The notes: a model not told the origin generated them from the letters alone. Positions 36,204 through 45,324 are shown, numbered from the stretch's first letter. The stretch is DNA of 49,250 nt from an uncultured Eubacteriales bacterium (GCA_900551325.1 URVM01000025.1:1-49250); one strand, 5' to 3'. Program-made: numbers and translations.

Positions 36204-37198
36204 TTATTTTCTTTATCTGGCTTGATTGTATGATTAATAACCATATTAAGATATTTTTTGAAATAAAAATCTGTTTTATTACGAGAGAGTAAATAAGTAA
36301 TGCAAACAGAAGATAATAGAGCAATAATCAGTCTAGCCCATAGATAAGGAATAAAATGATTAATTGCTATAGGAATACATAAAAGGTAAGTATGCAAAAT
36401 ATAAATTGGTAAGGTATTACGCCCAATCTTACTAAAAAAAGTTTCACGGGCAGGCATAATATTAGCTAATACAAAAACAAAGGAAAAACCAATAATATAA
36501 AGTAACATTCTACTAATAAGACCTAGCCATAAAGGAACAGTATATGACTTAAATGCATCACTACCATATAAGAATTCTATAGGAAAAACCTTGTAATAAC
36601 ATATAAATATAGCAAAAGATAAAGTAAGTAATGTTATGGCGAAAGAGAATAGACGTGTAGGTTTTTTTAATCTAAAAAGTTTATTTTCACTAGTTTTATA
36701 ACCTATTAAGAAAAATGGGAAGAACACTAATGTACGTGATAATGAAAGAATACCATTAAACTCACTAAAAAGGCCTGCGCCTAAGCCAACAACAAAACTT
36801 ATAGGTAGAATATATTTAATTTTAACTAAATCTTTTAAGAAAATTCTCCAGAAAAACATACTCATTAAATACCAAAGAGCCCAACCAGGCGTAAGAAAAG
36901 AAAATTGTTGAATATTCCATGTTGCTATGGCAGCAATTAAGTTCCAGATAATATTAAAGATAATAAATGGCAATAAAAAGCTCTTGAATGCAGTTGAACG
37001 GGCTTTATCTAAGTTTTTAGAGAAATAACCTGATACAAATACAAAGGCAGGCATATGAAATAAGTAAATAAATACATATAAGACTTGAGTAATAAAATAA
37101 TCATCTTTAAACAATTCAAGAGAATGCCCAAAGACAACTAAGAAAATAAGTAAGCCTTTTAGATTATCTAATAAGTATACACGATTGTTACTAGGCAT
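36200..37198 (-). CDS. acyltransferase family 3 membrane protein (fucose 4-O-acetylase-like)
   Basis: 332 aa, about ten hydrophobic segments over the whole length. The N-terminal LLDNLKGLLIFLVVFGHSLE (His25) and HMPAFVFVSGYFSK are hallmarks of acyltransferase-3 proteins of the fucose O-acetylase group (COG3594-like). It probably moves an acetyl or similar group onto a cell-surface sugar. The ATG lies 1 bp after the stop of the SGNH hydrolase gene, so the two are co-transcribed. Confidence 0.87.
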   Translation of the reverse strand: MPSNNRVYLLDNLKGLLIFLVVFGHSLELFKDDYFITQVLYVFIYLFHMPAFVFVSGYFSKNLDKARSTAFKSFLLPFIIFNIIWNLIAAIATWNIQQFSFLTPGWALWYLMSMFFWRIFLKDLVKIKYILPISFVVGLGAGLFSEFNGILSLSRTLVFFPFFLIGYKTSENKLFRLKKPTRLFSFAITLLTLSFAIFICYYKVFPIEFLYGSDAFKSYTVPLWLGLISRMLLYIIGFSFVFVLANIMPARETFFSKIGRNTLPIYILHTYLLCIPIAINHFIPYLWARLIIALLSSVCITYLLSRNKTDFYFKKYLNMVINHTIKPDKENN

Positions 37199-37199
37199 C

Positions 37200-37832
37200 T
37201 TAAGTTAAACTCCTTTTTAACCATTCTTTTGCAATTAGCATATGTCCTTCAGGTGTAGGGTGTACTCCATCAATTGTCCAATAATGAACATCTTTTTCGG
37301 GAGTAAGAGATTCATTAAAGATTTCTTGAAGAGGAATATAAAGGGTGTTATATTCTTTAGCTAAGTTTTCAACTACTTGTATTTTAGGATTAAGGTCTTC
37401 AAACCAAAGAAGTTGCTTATCTGTATGAGGTAGTAGAAAAGGTGAAAGTAAGATAATGCGTAAGTTAGGATTCTTTTCTAAACTACTATCAAGTAAGTAG
37501 CGATAATTTTCTTCAAATTTTACAACTGATGTAACTAAATTAAAATCATATCTTCTCCAAGTATCATTAATCCCTGCAAGAAGTGATAAAACATCTTGAT
37601 CAATACGTAAAGAATCTAAACGCCATCTAAGTTTCAAGTCAATTGTACGATTGCCATAGATACCTTTATTTAGACAATGTATATTTAAATTGCTATGGTG
37701 AGTTTGTAAGTAGTGATGAATTAAATTTACATAACCGTTACCAAGATCAGTACGTTTTAGTTTATTACGGCTACAATCTGTAATACTATCACCTTGAAAT
37801 AAAATAGTGTCATTTTCTTTTATAAATGTCAT
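37200..37832 (-). CDS. SGNH/GDSL-family hydrolase
   Basis: 210 aa. Block I FQGDSITD with catalytic Ser16, block II Gly in NKGIYGNRT, block III LLAGINDT, and block V DGVHPTPEGH with the Asp-His pair. No signal peptide, so it acts inside the cell. The family hydrolyses or transfers ester-linked acyl groups on carbohydrates. First gene of an operon with the acyltransferase; together they may set and remove acyl groups on a surface polymer (inference). Confidence 0.88.
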   Translation of the reverse strand: MTFIKENDTILFQGDSITDCSRNKLKRTDLGNGYVNLIHHYLQTHHSNLNIHCLNKGIYGNRTIDLKLRWRLDSLRIDQDVLSLLAGINDTWRRYDFNLVTSVVKFEENYRYLLDSSLEKNPNLRIILLSPFLLPHTDKQLLWFEDLNPKIQVVENLAKEYNTLYIPLQEIFNESLTPEKDVHYWTIDGVHPTPEGHMLIAKEWLKRSLT

Positions 37833-37911
37833 AGTCTATCTCCTAGAATATATCTATTTAATTTTATTATAGGGAATAAATCTCTAGTTGAATAGTCCAA
37901 AATAATCAGCC

Positions 37912-37940
37912 TTTACAATAAAAGCATTGATAGGTATAAT
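37912..37940 (+). promoter_or_regulatory. promoter of the gltX T-box transcript
   Basis: TTTACA (37912-37917) and TATAAT (37935-37940), 17-bp spacer. The about 130 nt between the start point and the T-box are A/T-rich with no gene. Confidence 0.75.
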
Positions 37941-38079
37941 AAATATAGCTTATTTATATGATTAATTGTAATGATTTAAATAAGATTAGTAGAATACAAA
38001 TAAGAAATAAAGATAAATTAATAAACTTAAAATAAGTAAAGTTAAATAAAGATAAGGCAGATAAAGAGAAGAGTATATA

Positions 38080-38295
38080 TGAGGAAATACCAGAGACTTA
38101 GGGAGGGTGTGAACCTAGGATGAAATCATATAGAAAGAAGCTCTTTAGCTATAGACTGAAAATCTCACTTGTGAGGAGTAAGTTTATGGGGTAATTCCCT
38201 TAAAGATTAAGAGGTGGGCTATAGTTATAGCCAACTTAGGTGGTAACGCGGAAGATGTCTTTCGTCCTAAGAAATTAGGATGAGGGGCTTTTTTT
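38080..38295 (+). ncRNA. T-box leader of gltX
   Basis: The T-box sequence AGGTGGTAACGCGG is at 38238-38251. The terminator stem (TCCTAA-GAAA-TTAGGA extended by G-U pairs, 38257-38288) ends in a run of T. Stem I is of the short type (AGAGACTTAGGG...GAACCTAGG). A glutamate codon GAA at 38158-38160 is a candidate specifier, but the reading is not secure. It should sense uncharged tRNA-Glu given the gene behind it. Confidence 0.85.
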
Positions 38296-38424
38296 ATACC
38301 CATTAGTAAATACTAAGGATGAAATGAAGATTATAAACTGTAATAGTAAGAGACAGTAAAATAAATAAAAGAAGTAATACTATTAAAGTAGATAATAAAT
38401 AAACTATAGGAGAGGATGAATAAT

Positions 38425-40086
38425 ATGAGTTTAAATCAATTAGCAGATTTAATTTTTCCAGAGATTCAAAAGACACCAGAAGACTACATTAATGCTTATC
38501 CAAAGAGAAATTTACCTGAGGGTGCACGTGTAACAAGATACGCTCCAAGCCCAACAGGATTCCAACATATTGGTGGAGTATTTGCAGCTTTAGTTGCAGA
38601 AAGAGTAGCGGTACAAAGTGGTGGTGTATTCTATCTTCGTATTGAAGATACTGATCAAAAAAGAGAAGTAGAAGGTGCTATCTCTGATACTATTCGTACA
38701 ATGAACAAATATGGTATGAACTTCACAGAAGGAATGACAGGTGATGATACATCTATCGGTGAATACGGGCCATATAAACAAAGTGAGAGAGCTGAAATTT
38801 ATAAAACTTTTGCAAAAGACCTTATTAAAAAAGGGTTAGCTTACCCATGTTTTGCAACACCAGAAGAGTTAGAAGCACTTCGTGAAAGACAAACGGCAGA
38901 AAAAGTAACTCCAGGTTACTATGGTGAATATGCAACATATAGAAACTTATCTCCAGAAGAAGCAATGGCTAAAATCGATGCTGGTGAGAAATATATTATT
39001 CGTCTTAAATCACCAGGCAATCCAGAAACAAGAGTAGAATTCTACGACCTTATTAAAGGAGAAACATCTTTCCCAGAAAACAATCAAGATATTGTTATCA
39101 TTAAAGGGGATGGTCTTCCAACTTATCACTTTGCCCATGCTATTGATGATGCTTTAATGGGTACAACACACGTTACACGTGGAGAAGAATGGTTATCTTC
39201 ACTTCCTATTCACGTACAACTTTTTGATGTACTTGGTTTTAAGAGACCAGAATATGGTCACATTCCAACTATTATGAAAATGGATGGAGAATCAAGACGT
39301 AAACTTTCTAAGAGAAAAGATGCAGAGAGTGCTGTAAGCTACTATGATGAAGAAGGTTATCCAACATTATGTGTTATTGAATACCTTCTTAATATTATTA
39401 ATTCCACATATGAAGAATGGAGAATGGAAAATCCTACAGCAGATTATCATGAGTTCCCAGTAGCACTTGATAAGATGAGTAAGAGTGGTGCACTTTTTGA
39501 TATTGTTAAATTAAATGACGTAAGTAAAGATGTTATTGCTAGAATGCCAGGTGAAAAGGTGTATGAACTTTATACTGAGTGGGCAAAAGAACATGATGAA
39601 GAAATGTACAAGCTTATGACAAGTCATGAAGAAATGGCAAAAGCAATCTTTAGTATTGATAAAGAAGGACCTAAGCCAAGAAAAGACTTTGCAAAATGGA
39701 TGGAAGTAAAAGAAAAGATAACATACTTCTTTGATAATTTCTTCTACCAAGAAACAGCAGAACAAGTAGAGCTTCCAAAAGGTATGACACTTGAAACAGC
39801 AAAAGAAATTATTACTGCTTACAAAGATGCTTATAAGCATAATGAAGAAAGCCAAGAAGCTTGGTTTGAAACACTTAAAAACTTTGCAGTAGAGCTTGGA
39901 TATTGTGCAAACCGTAAAGAGTATAAAGCAAATCCTGAAGCATATAAAGGTATGATTTCTGATGTAGCGGGTGCAGTAAGAGCTGCCATCACTCATAGAA
40001 GTAATACACCAGATCTTTATACAATTATGCAAATACTAGGTGAAGATAAGGTACAAGAAAGATTTGAGAAGTTTTTAGGATTATAA
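38425..40086 (+). CDS. gltX: Glutamyl-tRNA synthetase
   Basis: 553 aa from the ATG at 38425 (GAGG 9 nt upstream; an ATG 9 bp earlier is also possible). Class I: the HIGH motif is HIGG in YAPSPTGFQHIGGVFAALV, FYLRIEDTD follows, and the KMSKS equivalent is KLSKRK. It is longer than E. coli GltX (471 aa), in line with the long clostridial form. No GlnRS gene is in the window, so whether it also charges tRNA-Gln is open. Controlled by the T-box leader. Confidence 0.94.
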   Translation: MSLNQLADLIFPEIQKTPEDYINAYPKRNLPEGARVTRYAPSPTGFQHIGGVFAALVAERVAVQSGGVFYLRIEDTDQKREVEGAISDTIRTMNKYGMNFTEGMTGDDTSIGEYGPYKQSERAEIYKTFAKDLIKKGLAYPCFATPEELEALRERQTAEKVTPGYYGEYATYRNLSPEEAMAKIDAGEKYIIRLKSPGNPETRVEFYDLIKGETSFPENNQDIVIIKGDGLPTYHFAHAIDDALMGTTHVTRGEEWLSSLPIHVQLFDVLGFKRPEYGHIPTIMKMDGESRRKLSKRKDAESAVSYYDEEGYPTLCVIEYLLNIINSTYEEWRMENPTADYHEFPVALDKMSKSGALFDIVKLNDVSKDVIARMPGEKVYELYTEWAKEHDEEMYKLMTSHEEMAKAIFSIDKEGPKPRKDFAKWMEVKEKITYFFDNFFYQETAEQVELPKGMTLETAKEIITAYKDAYKHNEESQEAWFETLKNFAVELGYCANRKEYKANPEAYKGMISDVAGAVRAAITHRSNTPDLYTIMQILGEDKVQERFEKFLGL

Positions 40087-40100
40087 GAGTATTTAAATGA

Positions 40101-40145
40101 AAAATGGATACAAAACATATATCAAAGTTTTGTATCCATTTTTTG
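40101..40145 (+). terminator. terminator after gltX
   Basis: 16-bp perfect stem AAAATGGATACAAAAC / GTTTTGTATCCATTTT with a 10-nt loop and T tail. Confidence 0.92.
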
Positions 40146-40181
40146 TTTAAAAGAATAGTAAAATATACCTAAAAGTAGTTA

Positions 40182-40210
40182 TTGTATTAAAAAAATTAAA
40201 ATGATATACT
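40182..40210 (+). promoter_or_regulatory. promoter of the MutS2-like gene
   Basis: TTGTAT (40182-40187) and TATACT (40205-40210) with a 17-bp spacer and TGA before the -10. Predicted start near 40217, giving a leader of about 345 nt. Confidence 0.7.
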
Positions 40211-40263
40211 CTAGATAATAGGTAGATATCTTTAGATATCAAAAATAATAAACGAGGTGTTTG

Positions 40264-40287
40264 ATGAGCGTGGCAGTATCTAAATAG
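40264..40287 (+). CDS. upstream ORF 1 (7 codons)
   Basis: Reads MSVAVSK then a stop. GAGGTG lies 4-5 nt before the ATG, so it is likely translated. It lies in the attenuator leader of the MutS2-like gene. Its GCAGTAT (40273-40279) can pair with ATGCTGC in the 3' arm of the leader terminator (one wobble), which would make it a possible antiterminator. This pairing is inference. Confidence 0.5.
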   Translation: MSVAVSK

Positions 40288-40307
40288 ATAATTAAATAGG
40301 TAACTAT

Positions 40308-40367
40308 ATGAAACAAAAGGGGATTTTAGATCCTTTATTTGTCATGCGTATGTTACCAAATCTATAA
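40308..40367 (+). CDS. upstream ORF 2, candidate leader peptide
   Basis: 19 codons reading MKQKGILDPLFVMRMLPNL, with a weak SD (AGG 7-9 nt upstream). The last third of the ORF overlaps a hairpin (GTCATG-C-GTAT 40341-40351 with ATAC-CATGAC 40370-40379), and its flanks carry a competing pair GGTAAC (40299-40304) / GTTACC (40352-40357). A ribosome stalling in this ORF would change which hairpin forms. This is the usual layout of an inducible translational leader. Confidence 0.55.
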   Translation: MKQKGILDPLFVMRMLPNL

Positions 40368-40434
40368 AGATACCATGACGACCATTAACAAAGTAAATCT
40401 TAATCTATCTTTTGAGATAGGTTTTATTTAAGTT

Positions 40435-40466
40435 AAGCAGCGTACGTAGAGGTATGCTGCTTTTTT
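40435..40466 (+). terminator. attenuator terminator before the MutS2-like gene
   Basis: Stem AAGCAGCGTAC / GTATGCTGCTT (one G-U pair) followed by a six-T run. It lies 97 bp before the start of the gene and after the two upstream ORFs, with a second hairpin (AATCTATCT-TTTG-AGATAGGTT, about 40402-40422) just before it. Confidence 0.85.
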
Positions 40467-40562
40467 GATATCTAAAATAAGAATCTACCGATATAAGTCG
40501 GTATCCTTATAGATTTATAAAGTTATAAATAGATTAAATAAATTTAGGAGAGACCGAAAACA

Positions 40563-42482
40563 ATGAATGAACATGTTTATGAAAAATTACAATATAACTT
40601 ATTAAAAGAACAAGTAAAAGAGTACTGTATTAGTACACTAGGACAAAAATTAATAGAACAACTTATGCCAAGTGGAAACAAAAGTGTAGTAGAAAATAGG
40701 TTACAAGAAACAACAGAAGCAAGAGTACTTATAGATTATTCAGGTACTATACCAATCCAAGGGATTATAGGAATAGAAGAGTTAATTGATAAAGTAGAAA
40801 AAGATGTGATTTTAGATGCAGAGCAGCTTATGCGAGTAGCTTTATTTTTAAGAGGGTGTAGGAAGATGAAAGCCTATATGAAGGATAAAGAATTTTACGC
40901 ACCTACATTACAAGGATATAGTATGAACCTTCTAGACTTTAGTAATATAGAAGAAGAAATTCAAAGTGCTATTAAAAATAATAGAGTAAGTGATGATGCA
41001 AGCAAAGAACTTAAGAAAATTAGAAGACATATTGCTATCACAGAAGGAAAAATAGAAGAACGTTTAGATAAGTTTATGAAGAATCCAACAAATAAACTTT
41101 ATATTCAAGAGTTCTTTGTATCTAGAAGACAAGGAAGGCTTACTGTTCCTATTAAGGCAGCTTATAAGAATGTTGTACCTGGTGTTGTTGTAGAGACAAC
41201 GAATAAAACAGTTTTTATTGAACCTAGTACAGTAGGCAAATTAACAGAGGAATTACTGGTTTTACAATCTGAAGAAGCTATAGAAGAATATAAGATATTG
41301 ACTTATTTGACAGGATTAATTTATGACTATAGAGAAGCTATTCGTCTTAATATGGAAACAATGGGACAGTTTGATATGGTTTTTGCGAAAGGAAAGTATA
41401 GTAAAGCAATAGAAGGTAGAAGTCCTAAAGTGAATGACTATGGTTATATTCACATTGTAAAAGGAAAACATCCTTTACTTACAGGAAAAGTAGTACCTTT
41501 AGATTTCACAATGGGTAAGGAATATAGATCACTTATCATAACAGGACCTAATGCAGGTGGAAAAACTATTGTTTTAAAAACAATAGGACTTTTAACGTTA
41601 GCTATGCAATCAGGGTTTCATATTCCAGTAGAAGAGGGAACAAATTTATCTGTATTTGAAAGGGTGTTTGCAGACATTGGAGATGATCAAAGCTTAGAAA
41701 ATGCTTTGAGTACATTCTCCTCACATGTAAAAAACTTAGCAAGTATTATTAAAGCTACAAATAAATCTACCTTACTTCTATTTGATGAAATTGGTAGTGG
41801 AACAGAACCGGGAGAAGGGGCTGCTTTAGCTATTGCCATTTTAGAAGAAGTATATCATAAAGGTGCTATAACTATAGCAACCACACATTATAATGAGATT
41901 AAAGATTTTGGTGAACAACATCCTGATTTTAAGAATGCAGCTATGCAGTTTAATAGCGAAACATTGGAGCCACTATACAAACTTGTAATAGACCAAGCAG
42001 GAGAAAGTAATGCTCTTTGGATTTCTAAAAGAATGGGGATAGAAGAAAAGATTTTACAAAAAGCAGCTGACTATATGAAAAGTAAAAATTATAGTTTGGA
42101 TTATGTGCCAAAAGAAAAAATAAGATTAGCAAAAAAATCGGTACAGGAAGTAGATACAAATGTGTTAAATAAATGTGTACAAGATTCTTATAAAAAGGGA
42201 GATAAAGTTTATTTTAGAGAAAAAGATGATTATGCCCTTATATATGCAGGGAAAGATAAGTTTAATAATATAACGTTATTTTATGAGGGGGAATATTTAC
42301 AGGTTAATGAGAAAAGTGTAAAACCATACCTTAAAGCAGAGGAGCTTTATCCAGCAGATTATGACCTAGATAGTTTATTCGTTAGTTTTAAAGAACGTAA
42401 ACTAGAAAGGGATATCGCTAGAGGCTCCAAAAAAACACTGAAAAAAATACGTAAGTATGGTATAGAAGAGTTGAAAAAGTAG
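40563..42482 (+). CDS. MutS2-like ATPase without Smr domain
   Basis: 639 aa. The N-terminal core and lever/coiled-coil region is about 1-300, with SRRQGRLTVPIKAAYKNVVPGVV typical of MutS2. The MutS ABC-ATPase has Walker A GPNAGGKT (328-335), Walker B LLLFDEIGSGT (404-414) and TTHYNEIKDFG (440-450). A KOW-like part follows (YKKGDKVYFREKDDYALIYAGK). B. subtilis MutS2 is about 785 aa and ends in a Smr domain; here that domain is absent and the coiled-coil insertion is short. MutS2 is known to act on collided ribosomes, which fits a translation-sensing leader, but the role of this Smr-less form is unknown. Confidence 0.87.
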   Translation: MNEHVYEKLQYNLLKEQVKEYCISTLGQKLIEQLMPSGNKSVVENRLQETTEARVLIDYSGTIPIQGIIGIEELIDKVEKDVILDAEQLMRVALFLRGCRKMKAYMKDKEFYAPTLQGYSMNLLDFSNIEEEIQSAIKNNRVSDDASKELKKIRRHIAITEGKIEERLDKFMKNPTNKLYIQEFFVSRRQGRLTVPIKAAYKNVVPGVVVETTNKTVFIEPSTVGKLTEELLVLQSEEAIEEYKILTYLTGLIYDYREAIRLNMETMGQFDMVFAKGKYSKAIEGRSPKVNDYGYIHIVKGKHPLLTGKVVPLDFTMGKEYRSLIITGPNAGGKTIVLKTIGLLTLAMQSGFHIPVEEGTNLSVFERVFADIGDDQSLENALSTFSSHVKNLASIIKATNKSTLLLFDEIGSGTEPGEGAALAIAILEEVYHKGAITIATTHYNEIKDFGEQHPDFKNAAMQFNSETLEPLYKLVIDQAGESNALWISKRMGIEEKILQKAADYMKSKNYSLDYVPKEKIRLAKKSVQEVDTNVLNKCVQDSYKKGDKVYFREKDDYALIYAGKDKFNNITLFYEGEYLQVNEKSVKPYLKAEELYPADYDLDSLFVSFKERKLERDIARGSKKTLKKIRKYGIEELKK

Positions 42483-42522
42483 GATGGAACTTATCCAATG
42501 AAATAGAATTTTAGTTAATAAA

Positions 42523-43545
42523 TTAGATAGAATTAAAATGTTTATCAAGTGCTATTGATAAAGTCTCTACATTTGTTTCTAGCCATTGTAATAGTAAAGT
42601 AGACCAATGAGCATAGTAGGCTAAAGTATCACGATTACCAGGATTAGCATTATAATAGGCTTTAAAATAGTCAGAAAAGGCTAATTGATAATAATAAAGA
42701 AAAGGCATCATTTTAATATCATATGTATTTAAACGGTTAAATTTTAAATAGTTTTCTATATAAGAAATAAGATTTTGTGTATCTAGAGTCCCAGATATAC
42801 ATTTAGGGTCAGCATAGGAATAAGAACGAATAAGTTCCCAACAAGCAGGGTGAGTACAGCAGGCATTAAATTTGATGATACCTTGAATGTGTTCATTATC
42901 GCATAAGATATGATTAATATTATAGTCACCGTGAGTGTTCTTGTAGGTAAAACGTGTAAGGATAAGATCAATATCTGGTAGACGTTCAAGTAAGCTTAAA
43001 CGATATTCTAAGTCTTTCACATGCTGAAACTCTTGATTATACGTAGCTAGTTTTAAGGAAGACTCATAAGACTCTCTGGCACTCTCCTTGTTTGTTACCT
43101 TAAAAAAGTGAGGACCTATTCCACTAGGAAGCATAGGGAAAGTTTCTAAAGCTTTGTGAATTTTAGCAAGTAAGATAGCACTTTCTTCAAGGAACCAATC
43201 AGGTGCTGCATGAAAATCAAAGGCTTCACCTTTTATAAAAGTTTGTAGATGAAAAGTATGATTTTTATAATTAACTCTATAGTCCCCATTAGAAGCTTTG
43301 ATAAATTTTGCTACAGGCAAATTATGTTCTAATAAACGTTCATTAACATTAGGCTCTAAATGGGGATGATTTTTAATTGAAAGCTGCACATCTTTTAATA
43401 GGTAATTTTCTTCTGGGGTTATTATATGATAGCATGCAGAAGAAGCACCAGCTAAAATAGGTTTTATAGCTTGAACAGGATCGATACCATAATGATTTTC
43501 AATAATATAAGCTAAATCAGCATGAGACCAAGAAGTGTCATTCAT
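42523..43545 (-). CDS. CotS/APH-like kinase-fold protein, probable pseudokinase
   Basis: 340 aa from the ATG at 43545, chosen for AAAGGAG 8 nt upstream. It has the aminoglycoside/choline kinase fold shared by CotS-type spore coat proteins: an N-lobe with YHIITPEENYLLKDV and a catalytic loop THGDYNINHIL that keeps HGD. The Asn that normally follows at D+5 is His, and the metal-binding DFD/DWE motif is KFN (GIIKFNACC). Loss of both metal ligands suggests a non-catalytic protein. Spore-coat role is inferred from family resemblance. Confidence 0.75.
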   Translation of the reverse strand: MNDTSWSHADLAYIIENHYGIDPVQAIKPILAGASSACYHIITPEENYLLKDVQLSIKNHPHLEPNVNERLLEHNLPVAKFIKASNGDYRVNYKNHTFHLQTFIKGEAFDFHAAPDWFLEESAILLAKIHKALETFPMLPSGIGPHFFKVTNKESARESYESSLKLATYNQEFQHVKDLEYRLSLLERLPDIDLILTRFTYKNTHGDYNINHILCDNEHIQGIIKFNACCTHPACWELIRSYSYADPKCISGTLDTQNLISYIENYLKFNRLNTYDIKMMPFLYYYQLAFSDYFKAYYNANPGNRDTLAYYAHWSTLLLQWLETNVETLSIALDKHFNSI

Positions 43546-43764
43546 AATAAAGCTCCTTTCTAAAAACAAAAGTAATTGACTACATATTAAATTATAACAT
43601 TAATATAAAAAATATGTATGTGAAAAATTATATAATAAACAACTTAGTATAGGCATTTTAGAAATTTTCCTAGGCAATAAAGGTGCAAATTTATAAATAA
43701 GACATAGTGTACAGGTCATGCCTCATAATATTTAGGGTGAGAGTATATACAAGGAGGCTATAGG

Positions 43765-45324
43765 GTGAACAACGATATGAATAAAGTAAATCAACTTACT
43801 ACAGAAGTTGCAGCACCTGTTACTAACGATCAGGCGTCCCTAACAACAGGGAAAAAAGTTGGGTATACAGTTTTTGCAGATTCTTATTTAAATGAAAAGC
43901 TTGCACATTTTAATAGGGAGCGTATACCAGAGCGGGTAGTACATGCTAAAGGAATGGGAGCACATGGATATTTTGAAGTAACAAATGATTTATCAAAATA
44001 TACTATGGCAAAGTTCTTAAATAAAGTAGGAAAACGTACACCTATGTTTGCTAGATTTTCTACTGTTGGAGGAGAGAAGGGATCAGCAGATACAGCAAGA
44101 GATCCTAGAGGATTTGCATTAAAGTTTTATACTGAAGATGGAAACTATGATTTAGTGGGGAATAATACACCAGTATTTTTTGTAAGAGATGCTATTAAGT
44201 TTCCAGATTTTATCCATACTCAAAAGAGAAATCCTCAAACAAATTTAAAAGATGCAAATATGTTTTGGGACTTCTTATCGCTTACTCCAGAATCATTACA
44301 CCAAGTAATGAGATTGTTTTCCAACTTAGGTACACCAAAGAGCCCTAGATTTATGGATGGATTCGGAAGTCATACATTTATGTGGTATAACAAAGATAAA
44401 GAATACGTATGGGTAAAATATCATTTCTTAACAGATCAAGGAATTGAAAATTTTACAGGAGCAGAAGCAGAACAGATGGCAGGTGTAAATCCTGATTATT
44501 CCACTCAAGATTTATTTGATGCTATTGAAAGAGGAGACTACCCATCTTGGAGTGTTTATGTGCAGATTATGACACCAGAAGAAGCTAAAAGCTACCCTGT
44601 CAATCCTTTTGATGTAACGAAAACATGGTATGAAAAAGATCATCCACTGATTCCATTAGGTAAAATGGTACTTAATCGTAATCCTATTAATTTCTTTGAA
44701 GAAGTTGAGCAAGCAGCTTTTTGTCCTCAAGCCTTTGTGCCTGGCATATGGACATCACCTGATAAGCTACTACAAGGAAGACTCTTAGCTTACCAAGATG
44801 CACAACGTTATCGTATAGGAGTCAATAGTAGACAAATACCTATTAATGCTCCTAAGTATGCTAAGATTTATACAACACAGAGGGATGGAGCTATGCAGGT
44901 AAATGGTAATATGGGGAATGCCCCAAATTATTATCCTACTACATTTGCTGATGTTCAAGTTTCACCAGAAGATGCACCACCACCTATTCCAGTTGACGGA
45001 GTTATAGAAAGACATACAATCTATACAGATGAACAAGACTTTATTCAACCAGGTGAATTCTATAGAGATTACTTAGACCAAGAAGGAAAAGCACATCTTA
45101 TTCATAATGTGGTTAATAGCCTCAAAAATGCAGATAAGAGTTTACAGTATAGGCAGGCAGCTTTATTCTACAAATGCGATGAAATGTTAGGTGAATTAAT
45201 AGCACAGTTTTTAGATTTAAACGTTAATCAAGTTATAAAGTTAGCCAATATGTCTCAAGAAGAACGGGTGAAAAATACTATGCCAAAGCCGTTAGAGTTT
45301 ACAACAAGAAGTGATGTAGAATAA
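43765..45324 (+). CDS. katA: Catalase (monofunctional haem type)
   Basis: 519 aa, small-subunit catalase that splits hydrogen peroxide. Distal His60 (RVVHAKG), the Asn in GNNTPVFF near 133, and the proximal haem Tyr in RLLAYQDAQRYRIG are all present, and the length is normal. The start is GTG at 43765, set by AAGGAGG 7 nt upstream. It stands alone; I found no clear PerR box in the 200 bp before it. Confidence 0.97.
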   Translation: MNNDMNKVNQLTTEVAAPVTNDQASLTTGKKVGYTVFADSYLNEKLAHFNRERIPERVVHAKGMGAHGYFEVTNDLSKYTMAKFLNKVGKRTPMFARFSTVGGEKGSADTARDPRGFALKFYTEDGNYDLVGNNTPVFFVRDAIKFPDFIHTQKRNPQTNLKDANMFWDFLSLTPESLHQVMRLFSNLGTPKSPRFMDGFGSHTFMWYNKDKEYVWVKYHFLTDQGIENFTGAEAEQMAGVNPDYSTQDLFDAIERGDYPSWSVYVQIMTPEEAKSYPVNPFDVTKTWYEKDHPLIPLGKMVLNRNPINFFEEVEQAAFCPQAFVPGIWTSPDKLLQGRLLAYQDAQRYRIGVNSRQIPINAPKYAKIYTTQRDGAMQVNGNMGNAPNYYPTTFADVQVSPEDAPPPIPVDGVIERHTIYTDEQDFIQPGEFYRDYLDQEGKAHLIHNVVNSLKNADKSLQYRQAALFYKCDEMLGELIAQFLDLNVNQVIKLANMSQEERVKNTMPKPLEFTTRSDVE

